From Chryseobacterium aahli (GTDB taxonomy: Bacteria > Bacteroidota > Bacteroidia > Flavobacteriales > Weeksellaceae), in contig NZ_JALDNB010000011.1 of assembly GCF_022699665.1 (NCBI RefSeq), forward strand, positions 1-64,000: a stretch of DNA of 64,000 nucleotides, written 5' to 3'. Position 1 is the first letter of the stretch. Every line of letters begins with the position of its first letter. The position numbers and the translations under genes were made by a program. The notes beneath the pieces were generated by a model. That model ran no database searches, was not told where the DNA came from, and worked only from the letters and a program-made list of their open reading frames with translations. Shown here in pieces: positions 49,762-58,139 of this stretch.

Positions 49762-50418
49762 ATGAAAAGCTTTAAAATATTAATGACAGCTTTTGTTGTC
49801 GGACTTGGATTACTGAGTTTTACAAAAATCAACAGCGATAAAAATGAAAATACGAAACACGAAGTTTCTTCTGCAAAAGGATATGAAGTTGGTGATGAAG
49901 CAGCAGATTTTAAACTAAAAAATGTTGACGGAAAAATGGTTTCTCTGAGCGATTTTAAAAAAGCAAAAGGTTTTATTGTCGTTTTCACCTGCAATCATTG
50001 TCCGTATGCAAAAAAGTATGAAGACAGAATTGTAGCGCTCGATAAAAAATATAAAAATCAAGGATATCCTGTGATTGCAATCAACCCAAATGATCCCAAC
50101 GTACAGCCTGAAGATGATTATCAGCAAATGATTACAAGAGCCAAAGAAAAAGGTTTTACATTTCCGTATTTGGTAGATGAAGGTCAGAAAATCTATCCTC
50201 AATATGGTGCGACAAAAACCCCGCACGTTTTTATTCTTCAGAAAGAAAATGGAAAAAATATCGTGAAATACATCGGAGCAGTGGATAATAATTATGAAGA
50301 CCCGAATGATGTTTCAGAGCGTTATGTAGAAGATGCTGTGGATGCTTTAATTAAAAATCAAACGATAAAAATGAATAAAACCGTTGCCATCGGATGCACG
50401 ATAAAAGTGAAAAAATAA
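49762..50418 (+). CDS. Secreted redoxin (AhpC/TSA-like) protein
   Basis: A 218-residue thioredoxin-fold protein with an N-terminal signal-like segment (FKILMTAFVVGLGLLSF), and VVFTCNHCPYAKKYEDRIVAL with the CxxC motif characteristic of the redoxin group. The C-terminus has VAIGCTIKVKK with another cysteine. It is co-transcribed with the TlpA-like gene and probably assists in cysteine or peroxide chemistry at the envelope. The terminator at 50451 ends the unit. Confidence 0.9.
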   Translation: MKSFKILMTAFVVGLGLLSFTKINSDKNENTKHEVSSAKGYEVGDEAADFKLKNVDGKMVSLSDFKKAKGFIVVFTCNHCPYAKKYEDRIVALDKKYKNQGYPVIAINPNDPNVQPEDDYQQMITRAKEKGFTFPYLVDEGQKIYPQYGATKTPHVFILQKENGKNIVKYIGAVDNNYEDPNDVSERYVEDAVDALIKNQTIKMNKTVAIGCTIKVKK

Positions 50419-50450
50419 TTTCGGATATTTAAATAAAATACAGATATTGG

Positions 50451-50474
50451 GCGGACTTTAGTCCGCTCTTTTTT
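50451..50474 (+). terminator. Terminator of the redoxin operon
   Basis: GCGGAC (50451-50456), loop TTTA, GTCCGC (50461-50466), followed by a T run to 50474 with one interrupting base. Confidence 0.88.
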
Positions 50475-50512
50475 TAACACAAAATCAAATACTTTAGCCA
50501 AAATTAATCACG

Positions 50513-50911
50513 ATGAAATTTAAATTTAACCTGAAATATTTCTTTTTAACCCTCCTTATTTTCCTTGTTGAGGTTTTAATTGCCACCGTTTTAAAAGATC
50601 AGTTTTTTATCAGAGCTTATTTGGGAGATGTGATCGTTGTAATGCTGTTGTATACTCTTGTGAAAAGCTTTTTCATAACCAACAACACAAAATTAATTCT
50701 CGGAATTTTTGCTTTTTCTTGCCTGATAGAGTTTGCCCAATTTTTCAACATTGCAGAAAAATTAGGCTTCCAACCGGGAAGCCTAATGTATATCGTAATC
50801 GGAAATTCTTTTTCGTGGATTGATATTCTGTGTTACGGAGTGGGATGTTTGATCCTTTATCTTTTGGTTAAAATTAAATTTTATCAAAACGAATCTTCAA
50901 AATCCGTTTAA
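50513..50911 (+). CDS. DUF2809 membrane protein
   Basis: A 132-residue membrane protein with about four helices and the DUF2809 pattern (YLGDVIVVMLLYTLVKSFF, CLIEFAQFF, SWIDILCYGVGCLILYLL). Function unknown. It is a single gene between the redoxin operon terminator and the convergent YARHG lipoprotein gene. Confidence 0.85.
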   Translation: MKFKFNLKYFFLTLLIFLVEVLIATVLKDQFFIRAYLGDVIVVMLLYTLVKSFFITNNTKLILGIFAFSCLIEFAQFFNIAEKLGFQPGSLMYIVIGNSFSWIDILCYGVGCLILYLLVKIKFYQNESSKSV

Positions 50912-50923
50912 TCTTCGGGAAAA

Positions 50924-51844
50924 TTACCTTCCAAAAGAATCATATTTATCTTCTGCGTATTTGATGAAACGGTTCAGCAAAGCTACATTTTCTTTTTCCA
51001 TCGGGGAAAGCTCGCTGTCAACATTATTGGAAACCGGAATGTACCAATCGGTCTGTTCAAAAAAGTTTCTGTAAGTCTGTTTTTTGAATGAATAACCATG
51101 TCTTGCGAAAACCGAATTTTTAATGATTTCCATGTCGAGTTTTCGAAGGTTTTTGATGTCTTTTTCGCTCAGTTTTTGTTTTGAAGCATTGATTTTAAAA
51201 ACCGCATCAGAAGCAACTCTATTTTTAGATTGGGTGTATGTTTCTGTTTTTCCTGTTTCTTCGTCGGTATATTTTTCTTTAAAATCTCTCGGATTTTCCC
51301 AATCAATTAATTCAGAATTTTGATCCAGCATAAAATTCGGATTGTAGACAAACTCTTTTTTAATCAGTTTTAAATTTTTCAAAGACGCTTTTACTGCAGA
51401 TTTATTAAAAGCAGTCCATTTTCCGGTGATGCTGTCGTTTTTAAGTTTAACTTCAAATCTTCCATCGGTTTTATCATTTCCTGGTTCATCCAAAATAAAA
51501 GATTGAGAACTCTCGTTAAAAACACCTCTGAAAGGTCTTTGTGTTCCGTTCACAATACTTTGTCCGTACACGGAATCTTGAGTAATTCGATTGATTTTTA
51601 AAGACAGTCTTTTGATATTTATTCCTTCATAGTCTTCATCAGCTTCATTATCATGCATCATCTCTTTTCCGGCAAATTCTCCGGTGTAAATTCCGTAATA
51701 TTCTTTATGAACTTCGGGAATGACGACAGAATCTTTTTTAGCAGTTAAACTGTCTTTAGATTTTTCTTCGGTTGTAGCGTCTTTTTTACAGCTTGTCAAA
51801 CCGATTGTAAACAGAGCAATTAAAGTTAATTTTAAAATTTTCAT
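50924..51844 (-). CDS. YARHG domain lipoprotein
   Basis: A 306-residue lipoprotein with lipobox IGLTSC (Cys19). The C-terminal YARHG domain is clear (NSVFARHGYSFKKQTYRNFFEQTDWYIP ... LSPMEKENVALLNRFIKYAED), a module found in extracellular proteins. The middle region is beta-rich and has no recognised fold. It is the downstream gene of a run of four minus-strand genes (52921, 52495, 51850, 50924) with gaps of only 5-6 bp, so they are one operon. Confidence 0.88.
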   Translation of the reverse strand: MKILKLTLIALFTIGLTSCKKDATTEEKSKDSLTAKKDSVVIPEVHKEYYGIYTGEFAGKEMMHDNEADEDYEGINIKRLSLKINRITQDSVYGQSIVNGTQRPFRGVFNESSQSFILDEPGNDKTDGRFEVKLKNDSITGKWTAFNKSAVKASLKNLKLIKKEFVYNPNFMLDQNSELIDWENPRDFKEKYTDEETGKTETYTQSKNRVASDAVFKINASKQKLSEKDIKNLRKLDMEIIKNSVFARHGYSFKKQTYRNFFEQTDWYIPVSNNVDSELSPMEKENVALLNRFIKYAEDKYDSFGR

Positions 51845-51849
51845 ATAAA

Positions 51850-52488
51850 TTAAATGTGCTTTTTTCTGATTAAATATTCAATTAAAATAATATTCGGAAC
51901 CCAGCCGAGCCACGCAATGATTTGATAAACATCCATCGGATTTGGGTGGAATAAATATACAATAATTACTTTCCACATTCTCAAAGTGATGGCAGAAATT
52001 GTCAATGCAAAACTTCGCCACATCCATTGTTTGTGTTCTTTAAATTTCTTTTGCCGGGCTAATTGATAAGCTTTAAACGTAGTAAACCACCATAAGCAGC
52101 CTAAAATAACGAACGAAATTTTAGATAAAAAACCACCATTGGCAAAAATCCCCATGTAAATTCCGGAAGGTGCTGCAAAAATTAAGATCAAAAAAATATA
52201 AATTTTACCGGCATTTCTGTGAAAGTTTTTCAATCCGAAATCTTTTCTTAGAATGGCCAGAAATCCTACCAATAAAACAAAAATACTCGTGTAAACATGG
52301 CTGTAAAAAAAATATAAATATTCAGGTCTTTCTACGACTTCAGTTTGTTTAATCATTAAAAAACTGACATTGGTGTCTAAAGGAATATATTCTAAAGTGA
52401 TTTTCAGCATTTGCCAAAAGAAATACCCGAACCCGATTATTAAAAGGATTTTTGAGATATTCTGAATATTTTTTTTAGCTGAAAGCAT
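51850..52488 (-). CDS. DUF2306 membrane protein
   Basis: A 212-residue membrane protein with about six helices. The DUF2306 pattern includes FHRNAGKIYIFLILIFAAPSGIYMGI, WWFTTFKAYQLARQKKFKEHKQWMWRSFALTISAITLRMWK. Function unknown. It lies 6 bp downstream of the stand-alone TonB-like gene and 5 bp upstream of the YARHG lipoprotein gene. Confidence 0.9.
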   Translation of the reverse strand: MLSAKKNIQNISKILLIIGFGYFFWQMLKITLEYIPLDTNVSFLMIKQTEVVERPEYLYFFYSHVYTSIFVLLVGFLAILRKDFGLKNFHRNAGKIYIFLILIFAAPSGIYMGIFANGGFLSKISFVILGCLWWFTTFKAYQLARQKKFKEHKQWMWRSFALTISAITLRMWKVIIVYLFHPNPMDVYQIIAWLGWVPNIILIEYLIRKKHI

Positions 52489-52494
52489 TTATGA

Positions 52495-52914
52495 TTAATC
52501 AATGAAAGCGGAAAAAGGAAGCTGAAACCAATATTTCACAGGGTGTGATTTGTATGTTGCAGGTTTCCACTTGGTTTTTATTGACTTTATTGCATTTTCT
52601 ACTTCGCTATTAAGATCATCATTATTTCCAAACACAGTAATGCTTTCTATATTACCTTGCATGTTGACTGCGAATTTGGCTGTTGAGTTTACTTTCCCTG
52701 TTGCATTTTTTATTTTTTTAATATTTATTTTTTGTGCAACTTTACCTCTAAACTCGTTAATTCCACCGGGAAAAGAAGGTTGAATATCAGCTTCCGGAAC
52801 GTAAGTTTCTCTGGAAGATTCTTTTTGTGAAGGGCTTGCCTTTATTCCTTCCTGTACTTGAGAAAAAGCAAGTGTAAAGCCTAAAAATGAGATTAGGACT
52901 AAATTTTTTTTCAT
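52495..52914 (-). CDS. Secreted TonB-C-terminal-like protein, paralogue 3
   Basis: A 139-residue protein with signal peptide (MKKNLVLISFLGFTLAFSQ) and the same domain as the genes at 48192 and 48725: PSFPGGINEFRGKVAQKI, AKFAVNMQGNIESITVFGNNDD and KTKWKPATYKSHPVKYWFQLPF. No anchor or linker is present. It is encoded 6 bp after a flavoprotein gene and 6 bp before a membrane protein gene. Function unknown. Confidence 0.82.
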   Translation of the reverse strand: MKKNLVLISFLGFTLAFSQVQEGIKASPSQKESSRETYVPEADIQPSFPGGINEFRGKVAQKINIKKIKNATGKVNSTAKFAVNMQGNIESITVFGNNDDLNSEVENAIKSIKTKWKPATYKSHPVKYWFQLPFSAFID

Positions 52915-52920
52915 ATTTTT

Positions 52921-54126
52921 TTAGTTTAAATTATTCAAATCCTGTGCAATCAGCCACGCCTCGCTCCAGCAAGCCTGAAAATTAAATCCGCCAGTTACCG
53001 CATCAATGTTTAGAACTTCTCCTGCAATATAAAAATTTGGCAATAATTTCGAAGACATATTTTTGAAATTAATTTCCTTCAAATCTACACCACCTGCAGT
53101 CACAAATTCATCTTTATAAGTAGATTTTCCGGTTACCTGAAATTTCTTTTTGCAGAGATTTTCCAAAATCATCTGTATTTCTTTTCCGGAAATGTTGGCA
53201 ATTTGTTTATTTAAATTAACTTTTGAAACTTCCAAGATTCTTTGCCAAAAACGATTCGTCACATCAAATATTTTTGATGATCCAATTAATTTCTTAGGAT
53301 TTGAAATTTTAAAATTCTGAAATAATTCTTCCGCATCATCAATATCTTTTGAAATAAAATTAACCTGAACTTCAAAATTGTATTTTACTTTCGCCAGATT
53401 AATCGCTTCCCAAGCCGAAATTTTCAATATTGCAGGTCCCGAAAGTCCCCAATGCGTAATTAACAATGATCCGCTTTCCTCAGTTTTTAATTTCGGGATC
53501 GACGTTTCTGCCATTTCAAAACTTGTTCCCAAAAGATCTTTCAGCAAATCATCTTTAATATTAAATGTAAAAAGTGAAGGAACCAAATCAATAATTTTAT
53601 GTCCCAAATTTTCAATCATCTTTAAAGATTTAGGCGAGCTTCCGGTTGTATAAACTACATAATCAGCTAAAAAATCTCCCAAACTTGTTTTCACAAGATA
53701 TTTTTCGTCTCGTTTTTCAATTTCCTTTACCGAACATTTAGTTTTTACTTCAACATTTTTCTCTTGAATTTCATTCAGAAAAGTATTGATAATCGTTTGA
53801 GAAGAATTGCTTTCAGGGAAAATTCTGTTATCATTTTCTATCTTCAACGAAACTTTTCGTTTTTCAAACCAGTCCATCGTGTCACCGGGTTGAAATTTGG
53901 TGAAAACACTTAATAATTCTTTATTTCCACGAGGGTAAAACTGAACCAATTCTTTTGGGTCAAAACATGCGTGAGAAACATTGCATCTTCCGCCTCCCGA
54001 AATTTTTACCTTCTGGAGTACATCTGAATTTTGCTCAAGAATTGTAATTTTATATTTCTTTTCGTCAAGATTTGTTGCGCAGAAAAACCCTGCCGCTCCG
54101 CCTCCGATAATGATAATTTGCTTCAT
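52921..54126 (-). CDS. NAD(P)/FAD-dependent oxidoreductase (HI0933/BaiN-like)
   Basis: A 401-residue flavoprotein. The dinucleotide motif is IIGGGAAGFFCATNL at the N-terminus and the second part carries YIAGEVLNIDAVTGGFNFQACWSEAWLIAQDL near the C-terminus, both characteristic of the HI0933-like family. The family includes BaiN of bile-acid metabolism, but most members have unknown substrates. It is the first gene of the four-gene operon ending with the YARHG lipoprotein. Confidence 0.93.
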   Translation of the reverse strand: MKQIIIIGGGAAGFFCATNLDEKKYKITILEQNSDVLQKVKISGGGRCNVSHACFDPKELVQFYPRGNKELLSVFTKFQPGDTMDWFEKRKVSLKIENDNRIFPESNSSQTIINTFLNEIQEKNVEVKTKCSVKEIEKRDEKYLVKTSLGDFLADYVVYTTGSSPKSLKMIENLGHKIIDLVPSLFTFNIKDDLLKDLLGTSFEMAETSIPKLKTEESGSLLITHWGLSGPAILKISAWEAINLAKVKYNFEVQVNFISKDIDDAEELFQNFKISNPKKLIGSSKIFDVTNRFWQRILEVSKVNLNKQIANISGKEIQMILENLCKKKFQVTGKSTYKDEFVTAGGVDLKEINFKNMSSKLLPNFYIAGEVLNIDAVTGGFNFQACWSEAWLIAQDLNNLN

Positions 54127-54273
54127 AACTATGTAATCTTATGCTGAAGATTATTTTTGCAAAACTACAATTTTTATAAACCATCTTATTTGAGTAATTT
54201 TGAGGATTATAATTTTTGAATTTTTAAACGAAATTATTAACCACAATAAGTATTTTTTCTCATTCTTTATCTA

Positions 54274-54341
54274 GTTTGTCATTCCGTAGGAATCTCAGCT
54301 GATTTAAATGGTCTTGTTTAGATTCCTACGGAATGACAAAC
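54274..54341. repeat. Perfect 22-bp inverted repeat, 68-bp element
   Basis: Arms 54274-54295 and 54320-54341 are exact inverted copies built on GTCATTCCGTAGGAATC, with a 24-bp loop. It is in the 270-bp gap between the flavoprotein and thioesterase genes. It looks like a dispersed REP/MITE-type element; no gene is inside it and I see no target-site duplication. Confidence 0.85.
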
Positions 54342-54396
54342 ATTGCAGATACTTCAGATGGTTACTATTCAATAATTCACTTTTAAACAAAATTAA

Positions 54397-54891
54397 ATGA
54401 CTTTCTACCATACCTTTGAAGTACGCTGGAGCGATCTAGACGCCAATAAACATCTTGCCAACTCGTCTTACGTGCAATATTGTGCGCAGACTAGAATGGC
54501 TTTTATGAAAAAAGAAAAAATGGGAGTTACCCAAATGAGCCGTTGGGGAATTGGTCCTGTGATTATGCACGAAAGATTTTCTTTTTTTAAAGAAATTTTC
54601 GCAGACCAAAAAGTAATCGTAAGCCTTGAAATCGACGGGTGTGCAGAAGATGCTGCAATCTACCGTTTTGTACATAAGTTTTATCTTCCTGATGGTTCAC
54701 ATTGTGCCACTTCAGAAGCGACAGGAGTTTGGATTGATACGATGTTGAGGAAAATGACTTCCCCACCAGATGACGTTGTCGAAGCGATGAATAAATACAA
54801 AACTGCGGAAACCATATTGATGACGAGAGAAGATTTTAAAAAACTTCCTTTCCGTCCGGAAAATATTGATCCATCGCTATTAGCTGTTTAG
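54397..54891 (+). CDS. Acyl-CoA thioesterase, hot-dog fold
   Basis: A 164-residue 4HBT-type thioesterase. The motif RWSDLDANKHLANSSYVQYCAQTRMAFM holds the catalytic Asp and the active-site helix, and HERFSFFKEIFADQKV and the ATGVWIDTMLRKM segment follow. It hydrolyses acyl-CoA of unknown chain length. It lies upstream of thiL, separated by a tandem heptamer repeat. Confidence 0.92.
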   Translation: MTFYHTFEVRWSDLDANKHLANSSYVQYCAQTRMAFMKKEKMGVTQMSRWGIGPVIMHERFSFFKEIFADQKVIVSLEIDGCAEDAAIYRFVHKFYLPDGSHCATSEATGVWIDTMLRKMTSPPDDVVEAMNKYKTAETILMTREDFKKLPFRPENIDPSLLAV

Positions 54892-54936
54892 CTTATTGTT
54901 TAAGGTCTTGAGTTTAATTTATTGACAGCACTTAAA

Positions 54937-54964
54937 ATTACTCATTACCAATTACCCATTACTT
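54937..54964 (+). repeat. Four copies of a 7-bp repeat, ATTACYM
   Basis: ATTACTC, ATTACCA, ATTACCC and ATTACTT occur in register at 54937, 54944, 54951 and 54958, directly in front of the thiL ATG (54976). Period exactly 7 bp. Confidence 0.75.
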
Positions 54965-54975
54965 ATATAAAATTT

Positions 54976-56040
54976 ATGTTTGAAGATAAAGAACCAGAAT
55001 TAACGCCAATCTCTAAATTAGGAGAGTTTGGACTGATAAAACACCTAACGGAATTTTTTCCTTTATCCAACGAGTCTTCGGAACTTGGAGTAGGAGATGA
55101 TGCCGCTGTAATCAATCCCGGAAACAAGAAAGTAGTTTTAACGACTGACGTTTTGGCGGAAGGAGTTCATTTCAATTTAGGATATGTTCCATTGAAGCAT
55201 TTAGGCTACAAAGCTGTTGTGGTAAATCTTAGTGATATTGCTGCGATGAATGCAACGCCTACGCAGATCTTGGTTTCTCTTGCAGTTTCAAACCGTTTTC
55301 CGGTGGAAGCTTTGGAAGAATTGTATGCCGGAATTCAGGCGGCTTGCGGAAGATATAAAGTTGATTTAATCGGTGGAGATACAACAAGTTCCAATGCAGG
55401 TTTGGTCATGAGCATTACTGCTGTCGGAATTGAAGATGAAGAAAATATCGTGAAAAGAAGCGGCGCAAAACCAAACGATTTGCTCGTAGTAAGTGGAGAT
55501 TTGGGTGGCGCTTATATGGGACTTCAGATTTTAGAAAGAGAACATGCCGTTTTCTTAGCTGACCCCAATATGCAACCTGAAATGGAAGGTTTCGACTATA
55601 TTTTAGAAAGACAGTTGAAGCCGGAAGCTAGAACTGATGTAAAAGGAATTTTAGAGCAATTGGATATTAAACCAACATCTATGATTGATATTTCAGACGG
55701 TCTAGCTTCTGAAATTTTACATCTTTCTGATCAGTCGAAAGTGGGTTTCAGATTGTATGAAGAAAAAATACCGATGGATAATCTGACGATTACAACGGCG
55801 GATGATCTGAATTTAAATCCTGTCATGACAGCGTTAAGCGGCGGTGAAGACTACGAATTATTGTTCACGATTGCTTCAGAGGATTTTGATAAGATAAAAA
55901 ACCATCCGGATTTTACCATTATCGGTCATGCTGTTGAAAAAGAAGAAGGAAATTTTATGGTAGCAAGAGGTTCTAATCAGTTGGTTGCGTTGACGGCACA
56001 AGGTTGGGATGCTTTTTTGAACAATCAGCAAAACGGTTAA
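54976..56040 (+). CDS. thiL: Thiamine-monophosphate kinase
   Basis: Converts thiamine phosphate to thiamine diphosphate, the last step of thiamine synthesis. The N-terminus has LGVGDDAAVINPGNKKVVLTTDVLAEGVHF, followed by NLSDIAAMNATPTQ, LIGGDTTSSNAGLV and GGEDYELLF. The 354-residue protein has the AIRS/ThiL fold. ATG 54976 is preferred because the open frame extends upstream only through the heptamer repeats, starting at a TTG. The terminator at 56062 closes the gene. Confidence 0.95.
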   Translation: MFEDKEPELTPISKLGEFGLIKHLTEFFPLSNESSELGVGDDAAVINPGNKKVVLTTDVLAEGVHFNLGYVPLKHLGYKAVVVNLSDIAAMNATPTQILVSLAVSNRFPVEALEELYAGIQAACGRYKVDLIGGDTTSSNAGLVMSITAVGIEDEENIVKRSGAKPNDLLVVSGDLGGAYMGLQILEREHAVFLADPNMQPEMEGFDYILERQLKPEARTDVKGILEQLDIKPTSMIDISDGLASEILHLSDQSKVGFRLYEEKIPMDNLTITTADDLNLNPVMTALSGGEDYELLFTIASEDFDKIKNHPDFTIIGHAVEKEEGNFMVARGSNQLVALTAQGWDAFLNNQQNG

Positions 56041-56061
56041 AATTTAATTTTAAATATTGTG

Positions 56062-56091
56062 AAGCCACTGCATTTTTGTAGTGGCTTTTTT
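56062..56091 (+). terminator. Terminator of thiL
   Basis: AAGCCACT (56062-56069) pairs with AGTGGCTT (56080-56087), extended inside by G-T and C-G pairs, followed by a T run. It lies within the apparent open frame of the next gene, which fixes that gene's start downstream. Confidence 0.88.
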
Positions 56092-56106
56092 GTTGATTTT
56101 AAATGT

Positions 56107-56370
56107 ATGGATGAACCAAATAACAATTTAAGCGTTCAATGCTATTGTTGTGGGTGTTTTACTCTAAAGGAAAGAGGAAATTACAATATATGTAAAGCTT
56201 GTTTTTGGGAAGATGATGGATGTTTTGATTTGAAAAAAATTAGTCATTCAAATCATATGACTTTAGAAAAAGGCAAGGAAAATTTTATAAAATTTGGAGC
56301 ATGTGAAGAACGATTTGTGAAAAATGTTATAAAAAATCCAGAAAATAAAATTCATAAGAAAACAAATTAA
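56107..56370 (+). CDS. CPCC family cysteine-rich protein
   Basis: An 87-residue zinc-ribbon-like protein of the CPCC family. It has CYCCG and CKACFWEDDGC cysteine pairs and a conserved tail (MTLEKGKENFIKFGACEERF). ATG 56107 is chosen since the open frame before it (from GTG 56059) runs through the thiL terminator. Members are small proteins of unknown function, some encoded near toxin systems. The upstream -7 box is not obvious. Confidence 0.85.
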   Translation: MDEPNNNLSVQCYCCGCFTLKERGNYNICKACFWEDDGCFDLKKISHSNHMTLEKGKENFIKFGACEERFVKNVIKNPENKIHKKTN

Positions 56371-56491
56371 AAATAACATCAGTTTTATCTCATCCTTCCA
56401 TTATTCCAACTCATCATAGCATCTCGACACTTAATCAAGTAATTTTTGTAAAAAAGAAACGAAGACCTCTCTTTGCATAAATTTTTTAATT

Positions 56492-57400
56492 ATGAAGAAA
56501 GGTCTTTTGACTGCTTTTTATTGTTTGACCCACTTCAGTTGTTGGGTAAACGCACAGACCGGAATTTCCGGGGAGCTTAAAACAGAATATATTCCACACT
56601 CTAGCTATATCCGTCCGGAGGATAGCGTAAAAACAGATTCTAAGAGTGATTTTAAAAGGGTAGATCTAAGCTTTAATATTCCATTATCAATGAAGAAAAA
56701 TGAGGATGGTAAAGTGAAGTCGTGGTCTTTACTCGCCAATGGTTCTTACGCTAAAATGTCTCACAGAAACTATGAAACTCAGCTGTTTCCTGATCAAATG
56801 CTGAACGCTCAGGTCGGTTTGCAACATTTAAGACCTTTAGGTGGAAAATGGAGCATGATGATGACGGCATCAGTCGGCGTCTATACAGATCTTGAAAATG
56901 TAGATTTTGATGATGTTTTAGGACAGGGTGGAGTACTTTTTATCAAGAATTTTAATCCTAACCTGGCTCTTGGCTTAGGACCCGTTCTGACCACTGCGTT
57001 TGGAGTTCCGATGATTATGCCCTGGATCTATTTTGATTGGAAAACAGGCAATAAAATTAAGTTTAACATCAATTTTCCGGAAGGAATGGAAGCTGGCTAT
57101 CAGTTCACAGACAAATTTGCATTAAAAGCTGTTGTTGGTTTAAACGGAATGACCGTAGAAAGAAACAAGGACGGAAAATCTGTATTACTGGGATATCAGC
57201 AGATCACAGCAGGCTTAAGACCGGAAATTAAGATCAATGAGTCAGTAAGCCTGAAATTAACGGGAGGAACGGCTTTATTGAGAAGCTTCAATGAAAACGA
57301 ACGCAAAATAAAAAGCATTTTTAAGATGAAAAAAGGTGAAGATCCCCGATTTTCAAGTACATTTTATGTAGCAGTTGCCCTTCGTTGGAATTTACCCTAA
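56492..57400 (+). CDS. DUF6268-type outer-membrane beta-barrel protein
   Basis: A 302-residue protein with signal peptide (MKKGLLTAFYCLTHFSCWVNAQ) and a beta-barrel pattern (LLANGSYAKMSHRNYETQLF, MMTASVGVYTDLENVDFDDVLGQGGVLFIKNFNPNLALGLGPVL). It resembles the DUF6268 outer-membrane family. It ends 2 bp from the stop of the LytTR regulator gene on the opposite strand (convergent). A -7-like box (TCTCTTTG, 56468-56475) is 17 bp upstream. Confidence 0.84.
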   Translation: MKKGLLTAFYCLTHFSCWVNAQTGISGELKTEYIPHSSYIRPEDSVKTDSKSDFKRVDLSFNIPLSMKKNEDGKVKSWSLLANGSYAKMSHRNYETQLFPDQMLNAQVGLQHLRPLGGKWSMMMTASVGVYTDLENVDFDDVLGQGGVLFIKNFNPNLALGLGPVLTTAFGVPMIMPWIYFDWKTGNKIKFNINFPEGMEAGYQFTDKFALKAVVGLNGMTVERNKDGKSVLLGYQQITAGLRPEIKINESVSLKLTGGTALLRSFNENERKIKSIFKMKKGEDPRFSSTFYVAVALRWNLP

Positions 57401-57401
57401 A

Positions 57402-58139
57402 CTATTTACTAATGAGCTTCTTATACACAACCTGATTGAGCAATTCTTCTTTTCGGGTTCTGGATATAGGAAGCTCAATTTTATTGATAAATAAACGTCC
57501 TCCTGAGATCATATCGATATGAGTGATATTGATTAAAAATGATTTATGAATTCTGAAAAAATGCTCAGCAGGAAGCGATTCTTCGATAGCTTTCATCGTT
57601 TGATGAATGACAAGCGATTTATCTTTAAAATGAAGCTTCGTATAATTCTGCATACTTTCAATAAATAAAATATCTACCCACGAAACTTTGATAAAAGAAT
57701 CAGACTGCCGAACATACAAAAAAGGATCATCAAAAGGGGTATTTCTTTTTATTTTTTCAGACATGATGAATTGTTGCTGTGCCTTATTAACCGCCTGATA
57801 AAAACGGTTAAAAGCAATAGGTTTCAACAGATAATCAACTACCTGAAGCCTGTATCCTTCCAAAGCATATTCCGAATAAGCGGTTGTAAGGATGCATAAC
57901 GGCGGATTTTCTAATTGTTCCAAAAACTCAAGACCCGTTAAATAAGGCATATTAATATCCAAAAAAAGAAGATCGATCTGTTTTTCCTGCACTTTAGAAT
58001 TGGCTTCCAATGCAGTTGCGCAAGTGTCTACAACCTCTAAAAAGTCAATTTGATCGGCCATTTCTTTCAGATGAAATCTCGCTAACGGCTCATCATCTAT
58101 AATCAAGCATTTCATTTTGGGAAGATTATTGTTCGTCAT
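57402..58139 (-). CDS. LytTR family response regulator, second system
   Basis: A 245-residue response regulator with the receiver pocket D15-D16 and phosphoacceptor Asp61 in LLFLDINMPYLTG, YLLKPIAF and a LytTR DNA-binding domain (~145-245: FLYVRQSDSFIKVSW ... FRIHKSFLINITHIDMI). The start overlaps the kinase stop by 14 bp; a second ATG (58115, KCLIIDDEPLAR) is nearly as likely. It is the partner of the kinase at 58126. I see no copy of the sites found at 1731, 4790 and 7123 in its surroundings. Confidence 0.94.
   Translation of the reverse strand: MTNNNLPKMKCLIIDDEPLARFHLKEMADQIDFLEVVDTCATALEANSKVQEKQIDLLFLDINMPYLTGLEFLEQLENPPLCILTTAYSEYALEGYRLQVVDYLLKPIAFNRFYQAVNKAQQQFIMSEKIKRNTPFDDPFLYVRQSDSFIKVSWVDILFIESMQNYTKLHFKDKSLVIHQTMKAIEESLPAEHFFRIHKSFLINITHIDMISGGRLFINKIELPISRTRKEELLNQVVYKKLISK

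Noticed and set aside
56059..56106. GTG-initiated extension of the CPCC gene
   Set aside because: The segment is the thiL terminator hairpin and T run; the ATG at 56107 fits the family start.
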